Below, one piece after another: positions 24,206 through 30,726 of a DNA stretch of 34,090 nt; position 1 is the stretch's first letter, and every line of letters begins with the position of its first letter. Where the stretch lies: contig UQHW01000023.1 of NCBI GenBank assembly GCA_900540935.1, positions 1 through 34,090 of the forward strand, given 5' to 3'. The notes beneath the pieces were generated by a model. It was given only the letters and a program-made list of their open reading frames with translations, did not search any database and was not told the DNA's origin. The position numbers and the translations under genes were made by a program. The stretch comes from an uncultured Collinsella sp. Lineage in GTDB: Bacteria > Actinomycetota > Coriobacteriia > Coriobacteriales > Coriobacteriaceae.

Positions 24206-24628
24206 ATGGTCTATATTCCGTTTTGGATTTGCATCTTTGCCGGCGCGGCGATTGATGCCCGTGAGCGACGGTTTCCCAATCAGCTTGCCGGCGCGTGTGC
24301 GGTGGCGGCGTTTGCAGGCGTTTGGCTCGACAAGGGCGTTAACACGGCGCTTGACCATGCCGGTCTTGCTGCCATCGCCTACCTTGCCCTTATGCTTACT
24401 GAGTCGCTTTGGCGTCGTGTTCGCCACGCTCCCGGCATTGGTATGGGGGACGCCAAGGCGCTCTTTGCCCTTTGTACCTTCGATCCCTTGGGTGGTATCG
24501 TCGCGTTTGCGGCTGCGCTCCTGGCCCTTGCCGCCGCCTGTCTCATCGCAAAATCGCGCTCCCTGCCATTGCTGCCGTTTTTGGTGCCGATATTTGCCAT
24601 AATCGAGGTTGTGGGTAGTACGCTGTAA
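24206..24628 (+). CDS. Small prepilin peptidase / A24 family aspartic protease
   Basis: A24 proteases cut type IV prepilins and related pseudopilins. In 140 hydrophobic residues the two catalytic aspartates appear as Asp17 (GAAIDARERRFPN) and Asp82 in the GxGD motif (GIGMGDAK). The N-terminal methyltransferase domain of PilD is absent, as in archaeal-type and many actinobacterial Tad/flp peptidases. A strong AAGGAGG precedes the ATG. No pilin or secretion genes lie in this window, so its substrate must be encoded elsewhere. The function is a family inference. Confidence 0.82.
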   Translation: MVYIPFWICIFAGAAIDARERRFPNQLAGACAVAAFAGVWLDKGVNTALDHAGLAAIAYLALMLTESLWRRVRHAPGIGMGDAKALFALCTFDPLGGIVAFAAALLALAAACLIAKSRSLPLLPFLVPIFAIIEVVGSTL

Positions 24629-24659
24629 CCGTTTGCGCGCCCTTTTTAAGGAGCATGCC

Positions 24660-25907
24660 ATGGCAATCAATCAACAGACAGCCGCCATCAAGGCGCGTAT
24701 GGATCGCATTCCCTCGGCGTTGTCGCCCGAGCTGGTCGAGCGTATCGCTGCCGACCGTGCCTCGGGTGTCATTAACCCTTATCGATGCAACGATGGTCAG
24801 GTTATCCGCCGTGTTGATCGAGCCGCAGATGTGGGCACGCTCATGCGTCCGGCATTTATGCGCGATACCGAAAAGATTTTGCATCTGCCCGCATACACCC
24901 GTTATGCAGGCAAAACGCAGGTCTTTAGTTTTCGCAGCAACGACGACCTGTCGCGTCGCGGCCTGCACGTGCAGCTTGTTTCGCGCATCGCGCGCGATAT
25001 CGGACGTGCCCTGGGGCTCAACTGCGATCTGATCGAGGCGATTGGCTTAGGCCACGACTTGGGCCACACGCCCTTTGGCCATGCCGGTGAGCGATTCCTC
25101 AACGATATCTATCACGAGCGCACGGGTCGTTATTTTTTCCATAACGTGCAGTCGGTCCGCGTGCTCGACGCGCTGTACGGCCGCAACGTGTCGCTCCAGA
25201 CGCTCGACGGCGTGCTATGCCACAACGGTGAGTACGAGCAACGTGTGTTTGAGCTCTCGGATATGGGCTCCTTTGACCAGTTCGATCAGACGGTTGAGGA
25301 TTGCATTGCCACGGGTTATAGCGCAATCGAGCACCTGCGCCCCATGACGCTCGAGGGCTGCGTGGTTCGCATCTCGGATATCCTTGCCTACGTAGGGCGC
25401 GATCGCCAAGACGCCATTGCGGCGGGCCTTCTGTCGCCCAATGCTTTTGATGACGGTCGGGGTGGAGCCTACAACAGCTGGATCCTCACGCATGCCTCCA
25501 TCGATATCGTCGAGCACAGCTATGGCAAGCCACGCATCGAGATGAGCGAGGACCTGTTTGAGGAGATCCGCCGAGCCAAGCGCGAGAACTACGAGAAGAT
25601 CTATAGCAAGGGCGGCATCGAAGGCGACTCCGAAGTGGAGCTGCGCGAGGCCTTCGAAAAGCTCTACGACCGTTGCCTGCAGGATATAAACGAAGGCAAC
25701 GAGTCTTCTTACATCTTTAAGCACCACATTTCTCGCATTGAGCGGCAGCTTTCCTACTACGATCGCGCCTATGCATGGCAGGACGATATAGATCAGACCG
25801 TAGTAGATTACATTTCGAGCATGACGGATGGCTATTTCTGTGAGCTCACGAGCAAGCTGTTCCCGGGATTGAAGTTTCCGCACCGTACCTATATTAACGA
25901 ACGGTAG
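24660..25907 (+). CDS. HD-domain phosphohydrolase, dGTPase-like
   Basis: The HD metal site reads GLGHDLGHTPFGHAGERFLND (about residues 127-147), preceded by RRGLHVQLVSRIARDIGRALGLN; both are typical of deoxyguanosine triphosphate triphosphohydrolases (Dgt). An upstream TRYAGKTQVF segment stands where Dgt has its RLxxKTQVF motif. The protein is 415 residues, inside the short-Dgt range. Dgt-type enzymes hydrolyse dNTPs to nucleoside and triphosphate; preference for dGTP cannot be read here. The ATG at 24660 is chosen for AAGGAG six bases upstream; the in-frame ATG at 24609 is antedated by no site. It starts 31 bases after the peptidase stop, so the two may be co-transcribed. Confidence 0.85.
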   Translation: MAINQQTAAIKARMDRIPSALSPELVERIAADRASGVINPYRCNDGQVIRRVDRAADVGTLMRPAFMRDTEKILHLPAYTRYAGKTQVFSFRSNDDLSRRGLHVQLVSRIARDIGRALGLNCDLIEAIGLGHDLGHTPFGHAGERFLNDIYHERTGRYFFHNVQSVRVLDALYGRNVSLQTLDGVLCHNGEYEQRVFELSDMGSFDQFDQTVEDCIATGYSAIEHLRPMTLEGCVVRISDILAYVGRDRQDAIAAGLLSPNAFDDGRGGAYNSWILTHASIDIVEHSYGKPRIEMSEDLFEEIRRAKRENYEKIYSKGGIEGDSEVELREAFEKLYDRCLQDINEGNESSYIFKHHISRIERQLSYYDRAYAWQDDIDQTVVDYISSMTDGYFCELTSKLFPGLKFPHRTYINER

Positions 25908-25922
25908 TTCGTATTTATTCGG

Positions 25923-25928
25923 TATACT
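25923..25928 (+). promoter_or_regulatory. Possible -10 box of rarA
   Basis: TATACT is a good -10 sequence 39 bases before the rarA start. No clear -35 is visible at the right spacing. Confidence 0.35.
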
Positions 25929-25967
25929 GTTGATGGAAAACGTTTTTGATTGACGCACGGGATGGCT

Positions 25968-27317
25968 ATGGACGACCTTTTTTCTGCTTCGACGCGCGAG
26001 CGTTCTTTTATGAATGCGCCGCTTGCGGTGCGCATGCGCCCCAATTCGCTCGACGAGTATGTGGGCCAGCAAAAGGCCGTCGGTAAGGGCTCATGGTTGC
26101 GTGCCGCGATCGAGCACGACGTGCTTTCGAGCGTGATTCTGTACGGGCCGGCCGGTACGGGTAAGACGACGCTGGCCCACATTATCGCCAACCATACCAA
26201 GAGCGAGTTTGTCGAGGTCAGCGCCGTCACGGGTACTGTGAAGGACCTGCGTCGCGTGATTGACGAGGCCAAGACGCGCCTGAATACCTACGACCGCCGC
26301 ACCATTCTATTCATCGATGAGATTCACCGCTTCTCTAAGTCGCAGCAGGATGCCCTGCTGCATGCAGTTGAGAACCGTACCGTCATTATGATTGGTGCAA
26401 CGACAGAGAACCCGTACTTTGAGGTCAACTCGGCACTGTTGTCGCGCGGGCGCGTGGTGGAGCTTGAACATCTGAAGGATGAGGATATCGCCACGCTTAT
26501 TGAGCGTGCGCTCGAGGCACCACAGGGCTTGAACGGAAAGTTCTCGGCCGATGAGGATACGGTCAAGACCATTTGCACGCTGGCAGCGGGTGACGCTCGC
26601 TCGGCGCTCACGACGCTCGAGCTTGCGAGCGAGATTGCTGTCACGCGTCCCGATACCGAGGGAACGCCAGCGCCTGCGGCGGGGGAGCGCTATCCCATCA
26701 CCGTGGATGACGTGAAGATTGCCAACCCGCGTCGCGGCTTTACGTATGACAAAAACGGCGACATGCACTACGACATCATCAGTGCGTTCATCAAGTCCAT
26801 GCGCGGTAGTGACCCCGATGCCACGATCTATTGGCTCGCGCGCATGATCGATGCTGGGGAGGATCCTAAGTTTATCGCTCGCCGCATTATGATTCACGCT
26901 TCTGAGGATGTTGGCAACGCCGACCCGCAGGCGCTTTTGGTGGCGCATGCCGCGTTTAAGTCTGCCGAGGTCATTGGCTATCCCGAGTGCCGCATTAACC
27001 TGGCTCAGGCTGCACTCTATGTGTGCTTGGCGCCAAAATCCAACGCGTGTGAGGCTTCGATCGATGCGGCGCTGGCCGATATCCATTCTAGTGGGCTTCG
27101 CGAGGTGCCGAGTTATCTGCGCGATCGCCATCGCCCGGGCAGCGATGAATACGGTGTGTATAAGTATCCACATGATTATCCCGAAGGCTGGGTCGATCAG
27201 CGCTATTTGCCCGAGGGACTGGAGCGCGGCGTGTTCTGGCAGCCTGCCGGCCGCGGTTGGGAAGAATGGCGCGTAGAGCAAAGCGAACGCGACCGCAGCG
27301 GGGATGCACCGAAGTAG
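25968..27317 (+). CDS. rarA: Replication-associated recombination ATPase RarA/MgsA
   Basis: RarA is a tetrameric AAA+ ATPase related to clamp loaders that acts at stalled replication forks. The protein has about 449 residues. The Walker A motif is YGPAGTGKTTLAH (about residue 59), Walker B is ILFIDEIHRFSKSQQDALL, and sensor 1 follows in IGATTENPYFEVNSALLSR. The C-terminal part has HYDIISAFIKSMRGSDPDA and AYWLARMIDAGEDP-like sequence characteristic of the family. The start is the ATG at 25968 (MDDLF, as in relatives); the ATG at 25962 is two codons earlier. No strong Shine-Dalgarno is seen, only GGGATGG. Confidence 0.94.
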   Translation: MDDLFSASTRERSFMNAPLAVRMRPNSLDEYVGQQKAVGKGSWLRAAIEHDVLSSVILYGPAGTGKTTLAHIIANHTKSEFVEVSAVTGTVKDLRRVIDEAKTRLNTYDRRTILFIDEIHRFSKSQQDALLHAVENRTVIMIGATTENPYFEVNSALLSRGRVVELEHLKDEDIATLIERALEAPQGLNGKFSADEDTVKTICTLAAGDARSALTTLELASEIAVTRPDTEGTPAPAAGERYPITVDDVKIANPRRGFTYDKNGDMHYDIISAFIKSMRGSDPDATIYWLARMIDAGEDPKFIARRIMIHASEDVGNADPQALLVAHAAFKSAEVIGYPECRINLAQAALYVCLAPKSNACEASIDAALADIHSSGLREVPSYLRDRHRPGSDEYGVYKYPHDYPEGWVDQRYLPEGLERGVFWQPAGRGWEEWRVEQSERDRSGDAPK

Positions 27318-27348
27318 CTGCTGATAATTTTGTCCTACGTTGCTGCTC

Positions 27349-27379
27349 TTGGCATGTTCGGTCCCCTTTGGGGTACCAT
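27349..27379 (+). promoter_or_regulatory. Probable promoter of the sigma-factor operon
   Basis: TTGGCA (27349-27354) matches -35 at four or five positions; TACCAT (27374-27379) serves as -10 with a 19-base spacer, a little long. The spacer contains CCCCTTTGGGG (27363-27373), a small palindrome. The first gene starts 38 bases further on. Confidence 0.4.
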
Positions 27380-27417
27380 GAAAAGCGTCTGTATTTCGAT
27401 TCTTCCGGGAGGCTTGT

Positions 27418-28005
27418 ATGAGTCCCATTCAAATCGCCCTGCTGCTGCTCGCCGTTGCCGGCGTGTGGGCCATCGCTGAGCTCGCGCTTACCCTGCGCAA
27501 GACCCGCAATGTTGTCGACTCGCTCGATAAGACCGTGAACGACCTCAACAACACCATCGCCGAGGCTCAGCCTGTGGTGGCAAAGCTCGATGGCGCTGTC
27601 GATGAGCTTACGCCGGCGCTTGCCCAGATGGAGCCGCTGCTTAAGTCGAGCAAGACGGCAGTTGATGCCCTTACCTCCAATCTCGTAGAGGTCGAAGCCG
27701 TGGTTCGCGACATTTCCGAGGTTACGGGCAGCATGGCCGAGGCCAGCAATGCTGTGTCGAGCGTGACCGACTCTGCCGCCGGTGCTGTGCAGAAGCTCTT
27801 CAATAAGGTGAAGGCTCCTGCAGCCGACGCCGATCGCAAGCTCGCCGCTGCCGCTGCGGAGGCCGAGCAGCCTACCGAGCGCGTCCTAATTGGCGAGGAC
27901 GAGGCCGCCGCGGGCGACGATGATGGTCAGAAGTCTGTATCCAAGCCGGCTCAGTATTACACCTATACGCCCGCCGAGACCTCTGAGGAGTCCTGCGATG
28001 AGTAG
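27418..28005 (+). CDS. DUF948-like single-pass membrane protein
   Basis: Residues 4-28 form one transmembrane helix (IQIALLLLAVAGVWAIAELA). Residues 30-135 are a helical, probably coiled-coil stretch with repeated V-x-x-L-x-x-x-V patterns, as in DUF948 proteins related to B. subtilis YtxG. The last 60 residues are Ala/Glu/Asp-rich and likely disordered. DUF948 members are often general-stress proteins; their function is not known. GGGAGG supports the ATG at 27418. Its end overlaps the anti-sigma gene by eight bases, so it is the head of a four-gene set with a sigma factor. Confidence 0.75.
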   Translation: MSPIQIALLLLAVAGVWAIAELALTLRKTRNVVDSLDKTVNDLNNTIAEAQPVVAKLDGAVDELTPALAQMEPLLKSSKTAVDALTSNLVEVEAVVRDISEVTGSMAEASNAVSSVTDSAAGAVQKLFNKVKAPAADADRKLAAAAAEAEQPTERVLIGEDEAAAGDDDGQKSVSKPAQYYTYTPAETSEESCDE

Positions 28006-28375
28006 CGAAGCAAACTGCCCTATCACGCTGACCGTTGCCGGTGACCCGCGTCTCGCTCGCCTTGTGCGCATGACGGCAGCCAACGTTGGTGCCCTGTGCT
28101 CTATGTCTGTCGATCGCATCGAGGACATCCGCATGGCTGCTGAGGAGGCTTTCATCTTTGGTTGCACCGCGGTCGACTGCGATGACATCACCATCAAATT
28201 CGATGTCGATGAGACCCACGTTGGCATGACTATTACCTTTGGCGACCAGGCTACGGTCGATGAAGACGACCAGGCTGCGGTGTATGCCGAGCTCATTTTG
28301 GCGAGCGTGTGCGATTCCTACGAAAAGACTGCGGCGCCCCTGACGCTTTCCCTCGACCTCAAGGCGGATATCTAA
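27998..28375 (+). CDS. RsbW-like anti-sigma factor with degenerate kinase motifs
   Basis: This 125-residue protein lies directly before a SigB/F-type sigma gene, the usual place for its anti-sigma factor. The fold pattern fits the GHKL family: an N-terminal strand (CPITLTVAGDPRLARLVRMT), a helix with RIEDIRMAAEEAF where RsbW has its N box, strands DDITIKFDV and GMTITFGD, and a C-terminal helix ending in LTLSLDLKAD. The N-box asparagine (E-A-x-x-N in kinases) is replaced: the sequence is EEAFIFG. The DxGxG box is also not evident. Thus it may bind sigma without phosphorylating a partner. The ATG at 27998 has GAGGAG upstream and overlaps the previous gene by eight bases. Confidence 0.68.
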   Translation: MSSEANCPITLTVAGDPRLARLVRMTAANVGALCSMSVDRIEDIRMAAEEAFIFGCTAVDCDDITIKFDVDETHVGMTITFGDQATVDEDDQAAVYAELILASVCDSYEKTAAPLTLSLDLKADI

Positions 28376-28376
28376 T

Positions 28377-29168
28377 ATGACCGAACGTTCCCGGAGCGGT
28401 AAGACCGCTTGGGACAAGGAGAAAACCCGCGAGCTGTTTCGTCGCTATAAAGAGACCGGTGACCCGGACGCACGCGAGCAGCTCGTCATGTCCCACATGA
28501 ACCTGGTAAGGTTTCTTGCCAACAAATTTAAGAACCGCGGCGAGCCGCTCGATGATCTGATGCAGGTTGGCTATTTGGGCCTGCTCAAGGCTATCGACCG
28601 CTTTGATCCCGAGCGCGGACTCGAGTTCACGACGTTTGCGACACCTACTATCCTGGGCGAGATCAAACGCCATTTCCGCGACAAGGGCTGGAGCGTGCGC
28701 GTACCGCGTCGTCTGCAGGAGCTCTCGGCCAAGGTCAACCAGGCTACTGACAAACTTACCAACGAGCTGCAGCGTTCGCCCAAGGTTGAGGAGATCGCTG
28801 AGTATCTAGATGTGACTGTCGATGAGGTCCTCGAGGCTATGGAATCGTCTTCGGCCTATACCTCGGTGCCCATCGAGGCTCCTGGTGCGTCCGATTCCGA
28901 CGATGCCCCTTCGATTCTCGACCGTTACGCCGACGACGACAACGAGCTCGACTTTACCGATGACCGCCTAGTGATCGAGGAAGCCATCCGTGATTTCTCG
29001 CCGCGCGAGCGCGAGGTGATCGAGCTGCGCTTTGTGAAGGGCATGACCCAGATCGAGATCGCCAAGAAGCTGGGTATTTCTCAGGTGCAGGTTTCGCGTC
29101 TGCTGCGCCGCACGCTTAAGAAGATTCAGGACAAGATCGACCCCGACGGAGTGATGATTCGTTCATGA
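28377..29168 (+). CDS. RNA polymerase sigma factor, SigB/SigF/SigG type
   Basis: This is a group 3 sigma-70 factor of 263 residues. Region 2 runs from LVMSHMNLVRFLANKFKNRG through DLMQVGYLGLLKAIDRFDP and FTTFATPTILGEIKRHFRD, with the WSVRVPRRLQEL end of region 2.4. Region 3 is NELQRSPKVEEIAEYLDV. Region 4 has FSPREREVIELRFVKG and a helix-turn-helix MTQIEIAKKLGISQVQVSRLL. This is the pattern of stress (SigB) and sporulation (SigF/SigG) factors; a stress or envelope role is likely since no sporulation genes are near. It starts one base after the anti-sigma stop and overlaps the permease gene by four bases. Confidence 0.92.
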   Translation: MTERSRSGKTAWDKEKTRELFRRYKETGDPDAREQLVMSHMNLVRFLANKFKNRGEPLDDLMQVGYLGLLKAIDRFDPERGLEFTTFATPTILGEIKRHFRDKGWSVRVPRRLQELSAKVNQATDKLTNELQRSPKVEEIAEYLDVTVDEVLEAMESSSAYTSVPIEAPGASDSDDAPSILDRYADDDNELDFTDDRLVIEEAIRDFSPREREVIELRFVKGMTQIEIAKKLGISQVQVSRLLRRTLKKIQDKIDPDGVMIRS

Positions 29169-30592
29169 GCGCGCACCCCCAACAAACCGATCGCGTGCTG
29201 CGCGACACCCGCATTCTGACGCTGCGCATTTGGGCTGTTGTCGGCTGCATTGTCATCGCCGCTGTCATCTTTAACCTTATGGGCATCCTGGCACCGGTTA
29301 TTGAGTTTCTTGCCGTCGGTTCCATCATTGCTTTTGTGATGTCCCCGATCACCAACTGGCTCGAGCACCATGGCGTGAATCGCGGCATCGGTTCGCTTGT
29401 CGCGCTTATTGTTGTTGTTGCCGTGCTCGTCGGTGTCGTTTGCATCTTGTCGCCGATTCTCTTTGGTCAGATCATGGAAGTCCTGAGCCGCCTGCCCGAG
29501 CAGCTTCGTGTTGCGGGTGGCGATCTCAATGAGATGATCTCGCATGCCAAGACGCTCAACAACACGCCGCTCAAGGAGTATTTGGACGATAATCTTTCGT
29601 CCCTGGTTACCGTGGCATCGAAGTATGTGTCTCAGATTGCTGCCGAGCTTGGTCGCGGTGTGTTCCCGCTCATCACCAATACGGCCTCGCAGTTGTTCGT
29701 GATTTTCCTTGGTCTGGTGCTTGCCTATTGGATGGCCTGCGACTACCCTCGCATGCATCACGAGATTTGCACCATCATCGGTCAGGAGAAGGAGACCTCG
29801 TACCGCTTTATGGTCGCCATCCTTTCTCGCTCTGTCGGCGGCTACATGCGCGGTATGGTCGTGACGTCCATCTGCGGTGGTTTCCTCGCCTTTATCGGTT
29901 TTATGATCATCGGCCATCCGTATGCGGCGCTCATGGCTATCTTTACCGGCATCATGCATTTGGTTCCGGTCGTCGGTCCTTGGGTGAGCGCGGCAATCGC
30001 CACGGTGCTCGGTTTCATGTTCAGCCCCATGTTGGCGTTATGGACGCTCATCGTGACGATGGTCGCGCAAAACGTCACCGACAATGTGATTTCGCCTAAG
30101 GTCATGCAGAGCTCAGTGCAGGTGCATCCCATTATGAGCCTTACGGCTCTCGTTATTGGTTCGGCACTCATGGGGCCCATCGGCATGATTATTGCCATCC
30201 CGCTTTGTGCGGCCCTCAAGGGCATCTTCGTGTACTACTTCGAGAATGAGACCGGCCGTCAGCTTGTGGCCTATGACGGAGCCGTGTTTAAGGGCACGCC
30301 GTACCGCGATGCCGATGGCAACCCGGTCGCCGCCTACGACGCGCTCGGCGACGACACCTTCATCTATGAGTCCGAGCTCATCGGTAACGAGACTGCGCCC
30401 GAGGCCAAGGCCATGCCCAAGCCCGAGCTCGATAATCCCTGGATTAAGCTCTCGGGCCTGCAACCCGATGCCACGGGCTTCTTCAAGAACCCCTTCGCCA
30501 AAGACGATGATTCCAACTCGGACGACGATACCAATACCGGCATCGACGGCTCCATGGACGATGACGACAACTGGCGGGGTAATTCGGGTTAA
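29165..30592 (+). CDS. AI-2E family permease
   Basis: This 475-residue membrane protein has about eight hydrophobic segments in the first 350 residues, of which NTASQLFVIFLGLVLAYWMA and the Gly-rich region around PVVGPWVSAAIATVLGFM are typical of the AI-2E/UPF0118 family. Members include TqsA and Na+/H+ antiporter-like proteins; the substrate is usually unknown. An acidic, Asp/Asn-rich tail of about 110 residues follows. The ATG overlaps the sigma gene stop (ATGA), so it is translated from the same mRNA and may be a target or accessory of the stress cassette. A strong terminator closes the unit. Confidence 0.87.
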   Translation: MSAHPQQTDRVLRDTRILTLRIWAVVGCIVIAAVIFNLMGILAPVIEFLAVGSIIAFVMSPITNWLEHHGVNRGIGSLVALIVVVAVLVGVVCILSPILFGQIMEVLSRLPEQLRVAGGDLNEMISHAKTLNNTPLKEYLDDNLSSLVTVASKYVSQIAAELGRGVFPLITNTASQLFVIFLGLVLAYWMACDYPRMHHEICTIIGQEKETSYRFMVAILSRSVGGYMRGMVVTSICGGFLAFIGFMIIGHPYAALMAIFTGIMHLVPVVGPWVSAAIATVLGFMFSPMLALWTLIVTMVAQNVTDNVISPKVMQSSVQVHPIMSLTALVIGSALMGPIGMIIAIPLCAALKGIFVYYFENETGRQLVAYDGAVFKGTPYRDADGNPVAAYDALGDDTFIYESELIGNETAPEAKAMPKPELDNPWIKLSGLQPDATGFFKNPFAKDDDSNSDDDTNTGIDGSMDDDDNWRGNSG

Positions 30593-30607
30593 CATTCATA
30601 CGTGCTA

Positions 30608-30660
30608 ACATGCAATTTCGCTGAAGGGCCGGCATTGTGCCGGCCCTCTTTTTTGCATGT
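30608..30660 (+). terminator. Terminator after the sigma-factor operon
   Basis: GGGCCGGC (30626-30633) and GCCGGCCC (30639-30646) form a perfect stem with a 5-base loop, then TCTTTTTT. Outer arms ACATGCAA (30608-30615) and TTGCATGT (30653-30660) are also complementary, so the hairpin is nested in a larger one. The right outer arm overlaps the presumed -35 of alaS. Confidence 0.9.
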
Positions 30661-30680
30661 GTGCGGCGGGATGGTAATAT
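30653..30680 (+). promoter_or_regulatory. Probable alaS promoter
   Basis: TTGCAT (30653-30658), a 16-base spacer and TAATAT (30675-30680) preceded by TGG form a plausible extended -10 promoter. The -35 lies in the tail of the preceding terminator. The leader would be about 40 bases with no T-box. Confidence 0.5.
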
Positions 30681-30726
30681 CGTTACGTTTGAACTGTTTC
30701 GATGTGAAACCGAGGAGATTCCCTCT

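Noticed and set aside
27361..27370. GTCCCCTTTG, also present at 12988-12997 and 16469-16477
   Set aside because: The third occurrence has no long inverted arm and lies in a promoter spacer; ten bases alone may be chance.
30637..30726. Upstream extension of alaS by 30 codons
   Set aside because: It starts inside the preceding terminator; the ATG at 30727 has a good ribosome-binding site and family-like N-terminus.
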